Part shown: positions 9,144 to 18,628 of the stretch, in pieces
Numbering within the stretch: position 1 is the first letter of the stretch
How the letters are laid out: every line of letters begins with the position of its first letter
Origin: Sphingomonas prati
GTDB lineage: Bacteria; Pseudomonadota; Alphaproteobacteria; Sphingomonadales; Sphingomonadaceae
Direction: 5' to 3'
NCBI RefSeq assembly: GCF_014643515.1
Contig: NZ_BMJP01000004.1
Location: forward strand, 310,001-374,000
DNA length: 64,000 bases
The notes under the pieces: generated by a model
The model's database searches: none
Seen by the model: the letters and a program-made list of their open reading frames with translations, nothing else
What the model was told of the DNA's origin: nothing
Translations under genes and position numbers: made by a program

Positions 9144-10685
9144 GTGAGAGAGATCAAGCACATCGTCATCGTCGGCGGCGGCACCGCCGGCTGGCTGACC
9201 GCGGGCGTCATCGCCGCGAAGCATCAGGCGCGTCGCGCACATGGCTTCACCGTGACGTTGATCGAATCGCCCAACATCCCGATCATCGGCGTCGGCGAGG
9301 GGACATGGCCCACGCTGCGCAATACGCTGCGCCGCATCGGCATCTCCGAAACCGAACTGTTCCGGCAATGCGACGCCTCGTTCAAGCAGGGCGCGCGCTT
9401 CAACCGCTGGACCACCGGCGCGCCGGACGACGGCTACTACCACCCGCTCATGCTGCCGCAGAATTTCGGTCAGGTGAACCTCGCCCCGCACTGGCTCGAG
9501 ACGCCGGACGACACCAGCTTCTGCGACGCGGTCACGCCGCAGGGCCGGGTCTGCGATGCGGGCCTGGGTCCGAAGACGATCGCCACCCCGGAATATGAGG
9601 CGGTCGCAAACTACGCCTATCATCTCGATGCCGGCAAATTCTCCGGCTTCCTGCAACGCCATTGCTGCGACGTGCTCGGGGTCCGCCACGTCCTCGCCGA
9701 TGTCACCGAAGCGGTCGTCGACGAATCCGGTGACATCGCCATGGTCCGCACCGAACAGGCGGGCGACATCGCAGGCGACCTGTTCGTTGACTGCACCGGC
9801 TTTGCCGCCCTGCTCATCGGCCGCACGCTCGGCGTCCCGTTCAAGAGCTGCGCCGACACGCTGTTCTGCGACACCGCACTCGCGATCCAGGTCCCCTACC
9901 CGGACGACGAGGCGCCGATCGCCAGCCACACCATTTCAACCGCGCAATCCGCGGGCTGGACCTGGGACATCGGCCTGCCCACCCGCCGCGGTGTCGGCCA
10001 TGTGTTCTCCAGCAGCCACATCAGCGTGGACGAGGCCGAACGCGAACTGCGCGCCTATATCGGCGATGCCGCCGGCGACCTGCCCGTCCGCAAGCTGTCG
10101 ATCAAGGCCGGCCACCGCGAAATCTTCTGGAAGAACAACACGGTCGCGGTCGGGCTCGCCGCCGGCTTCCTCGAACCGCTCGAGGCCTCCGCGATCGTTC
10201 TGATCGAACTGTCGGCCAAGCTGATCGCCGACCAGCTGCCGGCCTGCCGCGAGGTGATGGACGTCGTCGCGCGCCGCTTCAACGAGACGACGCTCTACCG
10301 CTGGGGCCGGATCATCGATTTCCTGAAGCTGCACTATGCGCTGACCCAGCGGACCGACACCGACTTCTGGCGCGACAATGTCCGCCCGGAATCGATCCCG
10401 GACCGGTTGCAGGGCCTGATGGAACTGTGGCGCTACCACGCGCCCTGGATGCTCGACGAATTCGACCGGGCGGAGGAGGTCTTCCCCGCCGCCAGCTACC
10501 AATATGTGCTCTACGGCATGGGTCACCGCACCCATGTTCCGCCGGGCGTGGCGGAAACGGACGTCCGCGCCGCGGACCGCGCGATCCGCGAGAACCGGGT
10601 GCAGACCGAGCGGCTGATGGCCGGTCTGCCGCGGCACCGCGACCTGATTCGCAAGATCACCGAATATGGGCTGCCGACCATTTGA
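9144..10685 (+). CDS. Tryptophan halogenase family FAD-dependent protein
   Basis: This 513-aa flavoprotein has the dinucleotide-binding motif GGGTAG (11-16) and GVGEGTWP, both typical of tryptophan halogenases. The catalytic lysine equivalent is K81 in ASFKQGARF. The family motif GWxWxIP reads GWTWDIGL (271-278), so Pro is replaced by Gly. Known members chlorinate tryptophan, using reduced flavin from a partner reductase, and no reductase is encoded nearby. Members next to sugar TBDTs are common in sphingomonads and have no proven substrate. The start is GTG at 9144, 76 nt after the receptor, so the two are probably co-transcribed. Real halogenation activity is unproven. Confidence 0.88.
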   Translation: MREIKHIVIVGGGTAGWLTAGVIAAKHQARRAHGFTVTLIESPNIPIIGVGEGTWPTLRNTLRRIGISETELFRQCDASFKQGARFNRWTTGAPDDGYYHPLMLPQNFGQVNLAPHWLETPDDTSFCDAVTPQGRVCDAGLGPKTIATPEYEAVANYAYHLDAGKFSGFLQRHCCDVLGVRHVLADVTEAVVDESGDIAMVRTEQAGDIAGDLFVDCTGFAALLIGRTLGVPFKSCADTLFCDTALAIQVPYPDDEAPIASHTISTAQSAGWTWDIGLPTRRGVGHVFSSSHISVDEAERELRAYIGDAAGDLPVRKLSIKAGHREIFWKNNTVAVGLAAGFLEPLEASAIVLIELSAKLIADQLPACREVMDVVARRFNETTLYRWGRIIDFLKLHYALTQRTDTDFWRDNVRPESIPDRLQGLMELWRYHAPWMLDEFDRAEEVFPAASYQYVLYGMGHRTHVPPGVAETDVRAADRAIRENRVQTERLMAGLPRHRDLIRKITEYGLPTI

Positions 10686-10714
10686 CGCCCCGCCTCGATA
10701 GGATGCTCTCCGCC

Positions 10715-12643
10715 ATGCCGAACCGTCCCGCCCTGGCGCTGCTCCTGACCGCGCTCGCCCCCCCCGCCGCGGCCGCCCCCACGCTCGACGGCATCTTCGG
10801 CGACCATGCGGTCGTGCAGCGCGGGCAGCCGATCGCGGTCGAAGGCACCGCGATGCCGGGCGAAAGCGTCATGATCGGCTTCGCGGGCCGCAGCGTCGTC
10901 ACCACCGCCGCGCGCGACGGCCGGTTCCGCAGCAGCTTCCCCGCCATGCCCGCGGGCGGCCCCTATGAAATGTCGGTCGCCGCCCCCAGCGGATCGACGG
11001 TGTTTCGCGACATCCTGATCGGCGACCTGTTCCTGTGTTCGGGGCAGAGCAACATGGAACTGCAGGTCGGCCAGGCGCAGGACCTGATCCCCGACGCGCA
11101 CGCACCCGCCGACCCACAACTCCGCTTGCTGACCGTCGCCAAGGCAACCAGCGCCGCGCCGCTTGCGCGCTTCGGGCAAACGCCGAACTGGTCGGTCGCC
11201 GCGCCCGACACCGTCCCGACCTTCTCGGCCGCCTGCTACTACATGGTCCAGCAACTCCGCCGCACCGCGAAGGTCCCGATAGGCGCGGTCCATTCCAGCT
11301 GGGGCGGCTCGCGGATCAGCGCCTGGATGGGCGACACCGCGCTCCGCACCGCGGGGCTGAAGGACGAGGCCGACCTGCTCGCGCTCTACCGCCGCGATCC
11401 CGCCGCCGCCAACCGCCGCGCCTCGACCAATTGGGAAACCTGGTGGCGCGGCCAGAGCGGCGACACCGCAGGCCGCGAACCGTGGCAGCCGACCGCCGCG
11501 CTCGACTGGAAGCCCGTCCCCGCGATCGACAATTTCGAACGCTGGGGCATCCCCGCGCTCGCCGACTTCAACGGCATGTTGTGGTACCGCCGCGTCGTCG
11601 ATCTGACGCCGGCGCAGGCCAGCGGCGTTGCCACGCTCGCGATCGGCATGGTCGACGATGCCGACCGCACCTGGGTCAACGGCGTCGGCGTCGGCGGCAG
11701 CAGCCTCGCCGGCCAGTCGCGCGTCTACGCCATCGCCGCCGGCACGCTGAAACCTGGCCGCAACGTCATCACCGTCAACGATCAGGACGTCTACGCCTAT
11801 GGCGGCATGACCGGCCCGGCCGACACGATGCGGATCACCTTCGCCGACGGCAGCAGCCTCCCGCTCGGGGACAGCTGGGAATATTCCGTCGCCGGGGACG
11901 TGAAGGGTAGCGCCCCGCGCGTGCCGTGGGACGACATCAACGGTGCCGGCACGCTCCACAACGCGATGATCGCACCGCTCGGGGCCACCCGCTTCGCCGG
12001 CATCGCCTGGTACCAGGGTGAATCGGATACCGGCATCCCGGGCTACGACCGCCGCCTGGCCGCCATGCTGCGCGACTGGCGCACGCAGTTCGGTCAGCCG
12101 ACGCTGCCGCTCGCGGTGGTCCAGCTCGCCAACTACGGCGCGCGCGCCTCCACGCCGCAGGACAGCGGCTGGGCCCATGTCCGCGACGCGCAGCGCCGCA
12201 TGACCGCGGCGGACGGCCATTCCGGCATCGCGGTCAGCCTCGATCTCGGCGATCCGCTCGATATCCACCCCGGCGAAAAGCATGAGGTCGGCCAGCGCCT
12301 CGCCCGCGTCATGCGCGCCACCGCCTACGGCGAAGCCATCGCCCCGTCCGGCCCGGCGATCGCGTCGGCTGCGGGTGGTCTGAACGGCGGCGTCACGCTG
12401 CGCTTCTCCGGCGTCGCGGGCACCCTGCGCGCGATCGGCTCCAACGACGCGATCGGCTTCGAACTGTGCGACGCCGCCAGCTGCCGCTTCGCCCCCGGCC
12501 GCCCCAGCGGCAGCGACGTAACGATCGCCGGCGACGGCCGCCCGGTGACCAAGGTCCGCTACGCCTGGGCGGACGCGCCCGCGGTCAATCTCGTCGATGG
12601 CGATACGCTGCCGGTCGGCACTTTCGAAATCGCCGTCCCTTAA
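10715..12643 (+). CDS. Sialate O-acetylesterase-type (SASA/SGNH) carbohydrate esterase
   Basis: This 642-aa secreted esterase has a short signal peptide (ALALLLTALAPPAAAAP). The SGNH-like blocks are LFLCSGQSNMEL (serine nucleophile), GIAWYQGESD, and DPLDIHPGEKH (Asp/His of the triad). A jelly-roll sugar-binding domain is inserted in the middle (WYRRVVDLTPAQ to GRNVITVNDQDV). The family removes acetyl groups from sugars, and in this setting acetylated hemicellulose is a likelier substrate than sialic acid. The ATG at 10715 has AGGA 11 nt upstream, while the in-frame ATG at 10703 has no useful ribosome-binding site. It lies 29 nt after the halogenase, in the same transcription unit. Confidence 0.9.
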   Translation: MPNRPALALLLTALAPPAAAAPTLDGIFGDHAVVQRGQPIAVEGTAMPGESVMIGFAGRSVVTTAARDGRFRSSFPAMPAGGPYEMSVAAPSGSTVFRDILIGDLFLCSGQSNMELQVGQAQDLIPDAHAPADPQLRLLTVAKATSAAPLARFGQTPNWSVAAPDTVPTFSAACYYMVQQLRRTAKVPIGAVHSSWGGSRISAWMGDTALRTAGLKDEADLLALYRRDPAAANRRASTNWETWWRGQSGDTAGREPWQPTAALDWKPVPAIDNFERWGIPALADFNGMLWYRRVVDLTPAQASGVATLAIGMVDDADRTWVNGVGVGGSSLAGQSRVYAIAAGTLKPGRNVITVNDQDVYAYGGMTGPADTMRITFADGSSLPLGDSWEYSVAGDVKGSAPRVPWDDINGAGTLHNAMIAPLGATRFAGIAWYQGESDTGIPGYDRRLAAMLRDWRTQFGQPTLPLAVVQLANYGARASTPQDSGWAHVRDAQRRMTAADGHSGIAVSLDLGDPLDIHPGEKHEVGQRLARVMRATAYGEAIAPSGPAIASAAGGLNGGVTLRFSGVAGTLRAIGSNDAIGFELCDAASCRFAPGRPSGSDVTIAGDGRPVTKVRYAWADAPAVNLVDGDTLPVGTFEIAVP

Positions 12644-12679
12644 TCCTCGCTGCCATTGCCCCCGATCGGAATCATAAAG

Positions 12680-15232
12680 ATGAACCGTCTGTCGAAGCGT
12701 CTCGCCTTGGTCGCAGCCTTGCTCTGCTCCGCCCTCCCTGCCGCCACAGTGGCGCAGGCCGCGCCTGCCAAAGCCCCGCTCGCCTGGGACCCGGCCGGCT
12801 ATCTCCACACGTCGGGCGTCGACATGCTCGTCTTCAGCAACTGGTATGACGGCCTGTTCGCCGACTCCAAGATCGGCGGGATTGAGATCATCCAGCAGGG
12901 CGTCCGCACCGTCACCAACGGCGACGTCCGGCTCCAGGCGACCCCCGGACAATGGGACCCCGCCGCCAAGTACATCAGCCGCACGGTCGACCAGAAGACC
13001 GGCGTCGTGGTTACCACGCTCGAATATCCCGCCTACAACTGGCGCTACACCATCCGCGTCGAACCGCGCGGCACCGCCGCCGCGATCACCGTCGACCTGA
13101 CCCAGCCCGTCCCGGCGGCACTCGTCGGCAAGGCCGGGTTCAACATGGAATTCCTGCCGTCGGCCTACATGCACAAGAGCTACATGGCGGACGGCCGCCC
13201 CGGCACGATGCCGCTCCACCCCGCCGACGCCATGATCCGCACGCCCGAGCGCAACCCCGCCAGCGGCCGCGCCGACGGGACCGGCGCCGAACCGCTGCCC
13301 ATGGCGTCCGGCACCCGCCTTGTGCTCGCGCCCGAGGATCCCGCCCGCCGCGTCACGCTGCGCAGCGACGGCCCGCCGATCGCCCTGTTCGACGGTCGCA
13401 ACCAGGCGCAGAACGGCTGGTTCGTCGCGCGCTCGCTGCTCCCCGCCGGCCGCACCGGCCGCGTGCTGACCTGGACCGTCGAGGCGAACAGCGTCCCCGG
13501 CTGGCTCCGCGCGCCCGTCATCGCCCATTCGCAGCTCGGCTACACGCCCGCCGCAAGCAAGCTCGCCACCGTCGAACTCGACCGTGCCGACACCCGCACC
13601 GGCCGGCTCCAGCTGATCCGCGTGGGCGAGGACGGCAGCATGACGCCCGTGGCGGTCCCCGCCGCCAAGCCCTGGGGCAATTATCTGCGCTACCGCTACG
13701 TCCAGCTCGATTTCAGCGCGGTGAAGCAGCCCGGCACCTACCTGCTCGACTATGCCGGCACGCGCACCGCGACGTTCCGCATCGCCGATGACATCTACGA
13801 CAAGGCCTGGCACCCGACCAACGACGTCTATTTCCCGGTCGCTATGGACCATATGGCGGTGAACGAGGGCTACCGCGTCTGGCACGGCCCCGCGCATCTC
13901 GACGACGCGGTCCAGGCCCCGCTCAATCACGAACATATCGATCTCTACCGCCAGGGGCCCACCGCGCCGTTCAAGCCCGGCCAGCACATCGCCGGGCTGA
14001 ACGTCGGCGGCTGGTTCGACGCGGGCGACTTCGACATCCGCACGCAATCGCAATATCAGGTGATCCGCCAGCTCGTCTCGGCGCGCGAACGCTGGGGCCT
14101 CGACCGCGACACGGTCAGCGTAACCGACGCGCGCCGCCAGGTCGAGATCCACGTGCCCGACGGCATCCCCGACATGGTCCAGCAGGTCCGCCACGGCACG
14201 CTGCAACTTGTCGCGCAGTTCGACGCGGTCGGCTACGCGATCAACGGCATCGTCGAACCCGACGTCGCGCAATATACCCACCTCGGCGACGCGGGCAGCA
14301 AGACCGACCGGCTGGTCTACGACGCCAAGCTGAAGCCCGGCGAGGAGAAGGCCGGCCGCAGCGGCATGCCAGACGATCGCTGGGCGTTCACCAGCAAGGC
14401 CTCCGCGCTCAACTACGGATCGATCGCCGCACTCGCCGCCGCGTCCCGCGTGCTGAAGGGTTATGACGACGCGCTCGCCACCAAGGCCCGCGCCATCGCC
14501 GAACGCACCTGGACGCAGGAACAGGGCCACGCGCCCGACCTGTTCAGCCACGGCAACACCACCGGCGGCCCGGTGGTGCAGGAGGAGTTCTCCGCCGCGG
14601 TCGAACTGCTCCGCACCACCCGCGACAAACGCTATGCCGACCGCATCATGGCACTCTGGCCGCAGATCGCGCCGAAGTTCGACGACATGGCCTGGACCGC
14701 CGCCGAAGCGATCCCGTTCATGCCCGCCGCCTACCGCGCCGCGATGCTCCCCGTCGTCCAGGCCTGGCAGACGCAGGCTGACACCGCCGCCCGCGCCAAC
14801 CCGTTCGGCGTGCCGATCACCACCGGCGGCTGGGCCGGCAGCGGCACCGTCATGGGCTACGCGCTCAACAGCTACATCCTGCACCGCGCGTTCCCGGAAG
14901 TCGTCGACGGCCGCGGCGTGCAGCGCGGGATCGACTTCATGCTCGGCCACCATCCGGCGTCCGACATCTCGTTCGTCTCCGCGGTCGGCACGGTGTCGAA
15001 GGAAGTCGCCTACGGCAACAACCGCGCCGACTTCTCCTACATCGCCGGCGGCGTCGTGCCGGGCGTCCTGATCATCAAGCCCGACTATCCGGAAAACCAC
15101 GAAGACTGGCCGTTCTTCTGGGGCGAAAACGAATATGTCATCCCCGAGGGCTCGATGTGGATCACGCTGGCCAACGCCGCCCGCGAAATGGCGGGGACGC
15201 AAGGGAAGGCCAGGGCGGTGACGGCAGACTAA
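12680..15232 (+). CDS. Glycoside hydrolase family 9 (endoglucanase-type) with N-terminal Ig-like domain
   Basis: The 850-aa product has a signal peptide, then about 270 residues of beta-rich N-terminal sequence. An Ig-like CelD_N domain follows (APVIAHSQLGYTPAASKLATV), then the (alpha/alpha)6 GH9 catalytic domain. The GH9 signature GGWFDAGDF holds the paired catalytic aspartates (D447, D450), and ENEY near the end carries the general acid (E818). GH9 enzymes usually cut beta-1,4-glucans, xyloglucan or mixed-linkage glucan, so this suggests a glucan backbone in the target polymer as well as xylose. The ATG at 12680 starts a clean signal peptide. It follows the esterase by 36 nt and ends the operon at an inverted repeat. 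Confidence 0.9.
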   Translation: MNRLSKRLALVAALLCSALPAATVAQAAPAKAPLAWDPAGYLHTSGVDMLVFSNWYDGLFADSKIGGIEIIQQGVRTVTNGDVRLQATPGQWDPAAKYISRTVDQKTGVVVTTLEYPAYNWRYTIRVEPRGTAAAITVDLTQPVPAALVGKAGFNMEFLPSAYMHKSYMADGRPGTMPLHPADAMIRTPERNPASGRADGTGAEPLPMASGTRLVLAPEDPARRVTLRSDGPPIALFDGRNQAQNGWFVARSLLPAGRTGRVLTWTVEANSVPGWLRAPVIAHSQLGYTPAASKLATVELDRADTRTGRLQLIRVGEDGSMTPVAVPAAKPWGNYLRYRYVQLDFSAVKQPGTYLLDYAGTRTATFRIADDIYDKAWHPTNDVYFPVAMDHMAVNEGYRVWHGPAHLDDAVQAPLNHEHIDLYRQGPTAPFKPGQHIAGLNVGGWFDAGDFDIRTQSQYQVIRQLVSARERWGLDRDTVSVTDARRQVEIHVPDGIPDMVQQVRHGTLQLVAQFDAVGYAINGIVEPDVAQYTHLGDAGSKTDRLVYDAKLKPGEEKAGRSGMPDDRWAFTSKASALNYGSIAALAAASRVLKGYDDALATKARAIAERTWTQEQGHAPDLFSHGNTTGGPVVQEEFSAAVELLRTTRDKRYADRIMALWPQIAPKFDDMAWTAAEAIPFMPAAYRAAMLPVVQAWQTQADTAARANPFGVPITTGGWAGSGTVMGYALNSYILHRAFPEVVDGRGVQRGIDFMLGHHPASDISFVSAVGTVSKEVAYGNNRADFSYIAGGVVPGVLIIKPDYPENHEDWPFFWGENEYVIPEGSMWITLANAAREMAGTQGKARAVTAD

Positions 15233-15245
15233 GCCGCCCCCCAAT

Positions 15246-15307
15246 CCGTTCGGTTCGAGCCTGTCGAGAACGCCGCGCTGAGTTCTCGACAAGCCCGAAC
15301 CGAACGG
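15246..15307. repeat. Inverted repeat, copy 2 of the GTTCGGTTCGAGC family
   Basis: The left arm begins CCGTTCGGTTCGAGCCTGTC and the right arm ends AAGCCCGAACCGAACGG. The arms are 25-26 nt each, almost fully complementary, and separated by about 10 nt. It lies just after the GH9 stop, facing the convergent TBDT gene, and may act as a two-way terminator. Confidence 0.85.
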
Positions 15308-15341
15308 GGTGGGGAAACGCAAACGCCAACCCAAACCCGTC

Positions 15342-15442
15342 CATCCCGAGCGCAGTCGAGGGATCCCTTCGAGTGCAGTCGAGAAGCCCACATCACCCCT
15401 CGGCTACGCTCGGGGGAGCGTGCCTCGACTTCGCTCGGCATG
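15342..15442. repeat. Second inverted-repeat family (CATCCCGAGCGCAGTCGAGG)
   Basis: The outer arms at 15342-15361 and 15423-15442 match at 18 of 20 positions as inverted copies. Further GTCGAG motifs sit in between. This is the type of intergenic palindrome common in sphingomonad genomes. Together with the preceding repeat it fills the 246-nt gap between two convergent genes. Confidence 0.8.
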
Positions 15443-15478
15443 GACGGGAGGGGCAGCACACCCCCCCCAATCAGACCT

Positions 15479-18400
15479 TTAGAAAGAGAACCGCACCCCA
15501 GCCCGGTAACTCCGCCCGATAATGTCATACAACGCCGGGTTCGCATTATACGGGGACGTCGCCGGATCCTTGTCGAACAGATTGTCGACCTTCACATATC
15601 CCGTCACCTTCTTGGTGAAGTTGTACGAAGCGCCGATGTCCATGTAGAACGACCCCGGCATGAACGCACTGTCGATCGTCGGTGCGTTCACGGTCGATTC
15701 CGGGCAGCTCCCCGGCTGACACTCAACATATTGATTGCCGATATTGCCGTCGCTGAACCAGCGTTCCTGGATGCTGAACCCGAATTTCTCGGTCTCGTAA
15801 GCCTGCACCGCCAGCCATTTCCAGTCGGGTGTCGACCCCGTATTCACGCCCGCGCTGTCGACCGGAACCGTCCCCGGCAGGCCCGTGTCGGTGATGTACT
15901 CGCGGATATGCGTCGCCAGCGCGCGCAGCGTGAACGTGCCGTCCAGGCCCAGCGGTCGCTGCCAGCGATAGCTCGCCTCGATGTCGAACCCGCTCGTCTT
16001 GATGCTCGCCAGGTTGAACGACTGGACGTTCACGTAGTTCGGCCCGGACTGGTTGTTCAGGTCGTAGGTCCCGCACGTCTCGGGCAGGATGTTGCGGTAG
16101 CACAGGTCGACGATCTGCGCCGCGCCCAGGCTGCTGATCACGTCCTTTACCTTGATCTTGTAATAGTCGAACGACACGCTGAACCCCGGCAGCCATGGCG
16201 GGTTGGACAGCACCGCACCGAACGAGGTGTTGCGCGCCTTTTCGGGCGTCAGGTCGGGGTTGCCGACCTGGTTCTGGATCACCACGACGTTCACGTTGCG
16301 CGCCGGGTCGAGGAAGTTGGGCAGCGTCGTGGTCACCGGCGCCGCAAACAGTTCGGACAGGTTCGGCGCCCGCACGTCGCGCGACGTCACCGCGCGCAGG
16401 CGCAGCCCCTTCACCGGCGTGTCCCAGTTGCCGCCGATCTTCCACGTCCATACCGTGCCCGACGTGCTGTAATCGGTATAGCGCGCCGCACCGTTCAGGT
16501 TCGCGCGGCCCAGCGCGTCCGAATTGACCAGCGGCAGGTCGAGTTCGAGATAGGCTTCCTTGACGTCATATTCACCGCTGCCGTTCTTGTAGTTACCGGC
16601 ATACCAGTTGTTGCCGTCGGACAGCAGCGTCGGGTCCGCCGGATACTCTGCCGTGTTCGGGCTCGTCTCGCTCACCCCCGCGCCATAGGCGTCGGCGCGC
16701 ACCGTGTAATATTCCTTGCGATATTCCGCGCCGAACGCGACCGACAGCGGCCCGGCCCACAGCTCGAACGGCGATCCGCTGAAATTCGCACTGACCACGT
16801 CCTGGGTCAGCTTCATCCGCTGGTACGGCCCGTTCTCCGGCTGGACATATTCGAGTGCCGCGGCCGACGGCGTCGCCCCGCCGATGATGTTGATCGGCTG
16901 ACACCCGTTGGCCCGCGCGGTCGCATCGGCGCACACGATCTGCCCGTCCAGGTTGATCGCATTGATCGCCTGGTTGTAACGCTGCGTCAGCAGCACGTTC
17001 TCAACGTCGACCGCGATCTTGTTGACCCCGCGCTCGTAATAGGTGTCGTACGACCAGTCGGATCCGCCGACGTCGAATTTGCCCTTGGCGCCCACCACGA
17101 ACCGGTATTGGCGGCGGTCGGTGAACACCTTGGTATTGGGCAGGTTCGCGTTGCTCGTCCCGTACTGGAAACTGGTGATCCCCGCCGCCGCGCAGGATGC
17201 CTGCACCGACGCCGGGACATAGGCGTTGGAGCATTGGATGGTCAGGCCGGGGCGATTCGCGCCGTTGGTCGGCTGGTTGCTCGTCTTCACCTGTCCGACA
17301 TTGACGGTGCCGTAGATTTCGTTGTTATCCGCGAAATCATAGCCGATCCGGCCATAGCCGACGATCCGTTCGATGGCCGACTGCAACGACCGGCCCGTGT
17401 CGATATTGCCCGACAAATCACCCCCGACGCAGTAACCGGGGTAGCATCCATTGACCGTGCCCGCGGCGTCGCCGGACGGCGTCCCGTTGGATCCGTACTG
17501 GAACTGGAACGGATTGCCCGCCTGGTCAAACGCCGTGCCCTGCAACGGGCCGGCCGTGATCAGCCCATATTTGGCGAAACCCGTGCTCTGCGTATTGTTG
17601 AGCAGCAAATATTGTGGCGATCCGTCGTTCGTGACGTTGCGGTTGACCAGCGACGTCTGCTTGAACCAGTCGCGGCTTCCTGCCAGGTCGGTGCCGAAAT
17701 CGCCGGCGCCGACACCCGCTTCCTTCGCATATTCGGCGCTCGCCACGATGTGCAGCCGATCCTCGAGGAAGCTCCTGCCCACCGCCAGCTGCGCGAGGCC
17801 CTGCTCGTTATCACCGTAAGTGGTGATGCCGCCCTGCACGTTACCCTTGATCCCGGTGAAGCGCGTGTCGGTGATGAAATTCACCACGCCGCCGACCGCG
17901 TCCGACCCATAGGATGCCGACGCGCCGCCGTTCACCACATCGACCCGCTGGATCAGCAGCTGCGGAAACTGGCTGACGTCGGTCACGCCGGTATAATAGG
18001 CACCGACCACACGTTGCCCGTCGAGCAGGGTCAGCGTGCGGATCGTGCCGAGCCCGCGCAGCGACAACGAGCTGAGCCCCTGCTGGCCGCTCGACGTGCT
18101 GAACGTGTTGGTCGCGGAGCCGCTCGATCCCTGCAACGACGGCAGCTGCGCGATCGTCGTGAACACGTTGGGCTGCGCGTTCGCCTGGATCTGCGCCGCG
18201 CCGATGACGGTGGTAGGCGTGGGGGCCGCAAAGCCATTCGACACGATACGCGATCCGGTCACGACGATGTCGCCGTCGCTGGCGTTGGTCTGCACCGGGC
18301 CGGTCGTGGTTGTCGCCGATACGCTACCGGGTGCGACCGCCTCCGCCGGGGCCGGGGCCGGGCCCGCCGCCGGGACGGGATCGGGGGCCGGTGCGGGTGC

Positions 18401-18523
18401 AACCTGCGCCAGCACCGGGCTTGCACTGATCGCACAGGCCAGCGCCATCAGGCCGGCAGACAGCTTCAACGATCGGGTTCCGGTGCCTGCGATCGAGCGT
18501 GCCGTATCGTGCGTCATGTGCAT
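15479..18523 (-). CDS. TonB-dependent receptor (GSRIV/Oar-like plug class)
   Basis: This 1014-aa outer-membrane receptor has a signal peptide ending near SPVLAQ, an Ala/Pro-rich linker, and the TonB-box-like DGDIVVTGSRIV. The plug contains LRGLGTIRTLTLLDGQRVV and GGASASYGSDAVGGVVNF. The barrel ends in RAGVRFSF. It belongs to a different receptor class from the one at 6005, so this locus may import two sizes or types of glycan. AAGGGAGG sits 5 nt before the ATG at 18523, which decides that start over the ATG at 18517. It is divergent from the MFS gene, with a GATAACGTTAAC site about 100 nt upstream of its start. Confidence 0.95.
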   Translation of the reverse strand: MHMTHDTARSIAGTGTRSLKLSAGLMALACAISASPVLAQVAPAPAPDPVPAAGPAPAPAEAVAPGSVSATTTTGPVQTNASDGDIVVTGSRIVSNGFAAPTPTTVIGAAQIQANAQPNVFTTIAQLPSLQGSSGSATNTFSTSSGQQGLSSLSLRGLGTIRTLTLLDGQRVVGAYYTGVTDVSQFPQLLIQRVDVVNGGASASYGSDAVGGVVNFITDTRFTGIKGNVQGGITTYGDNEQGLAQLAVGRSFLEDRLHIVASAEYAKEAGVGAGDFGTDLAGSRDWFKQTSLVNRNVTNDGSPQYLLLNNTQSTGFAKYGLITAGPLQGTAFDQAGNPFQFQYGSNGTPSGDAAGTVNGCYPGYCVGGDLSGNIDTGRSLQSAIERIVGYGRIGYDFADNNEIYGTVNVGQVKTSNQPTNGANRPGLTIQCSNAYVPASVQASCAAAGITSFQYGTSNANLPNTKVFTDRRQYRFVVGAKGKFDVGGSDWSYDTYYERGVNKIAVDVENVLLTQRYNQAINAINLDGQIVCADATARANGCQPINIIGGATPSAAALEYVQPENGPYQRMKLTQDVVSANFSGSPFELWAGPLSVAFGAEYRKEYYTVRADAYGAGVSETSPNTAEYPADPTLLSDGNNWYAGNYKNGSGEYDVKEAYLELDLPLVNSDALGRANLNGAARYTDYSTSGTVWTWKIGGNWDTPVKGLRLRAVTSRDVRAPNLSELFAAPVTTTLPNFLDPARNVNVVVIQNQVGNPDLTPEKARNTSFGAVLSNPPWLPGFSVSFDYYKIKVKDVISSLGAAQIVDLCYRNILPETCGTYDLNNQSGPNYVNVQSFNLASIKTSGFDIEASYRWQRPLGLDGTFTLRALATHIREYITDTGLPGTVPVDSAGVNTGSTPDWKWLAVQAYETEKFGFSIQERWFSDGNIGNQYVECQPGSCPESTVNAPTIDSAFMPGSFYMDIGASYNFTKKVTGYVKVDNLFDKDPATSPYNANPALYDIIGRSYRAGVRFSF

Positions 18524-18610
18524 TATATCCTCCCTTTGATCGACGGTCGGCGTCTTCGCGCCTGACTTCGCTTACGATCCGCGGCCCCGGAAAATCCCGG
18601 CGGCTCAGCA

Positions 18611-18628
18611 TTGCGTTAACGTTATCAC
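18611..18628. promoter_or_regulatory. Candidate LacI-family operator 1 (TAACGTTA core)
   Basis: TTGCGTTAACGTTATCAC reads GATAACGTTAAC on the minus strand. It shares G[AG]TAACGTTAAC with the site at 18790-18801, 175 bp away in the same divergent promoter region. The central CG and dyad fit LacI-family proteins such as the one at 21801. Confidence 0.55.

Noticed and set aside
5900-9211. 1103-codon open frame on the minus strand
   Set aside because: It mirrors the TonB-dependent receptor, which has a signal peptide, plug motifs and a good ribosome-binding site. The antisense product matches no family.
10523-15391. 1622-codon open frame on the minus strand
   Set aside because: It is antisense to the well-identified halogenase end, esterase and GH9 genes, and its translation is Arg/Gly/Asp/Ala-rich with no recognisable domain. 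Long antisense frames are common in GC-rich DNA with biased third codon positions.
15440-18565. 1041-codon open frame on the plus strand
   Set aside because: It is antisense to the second TonB-dependent receptor and has arginine-rich composition without domains.
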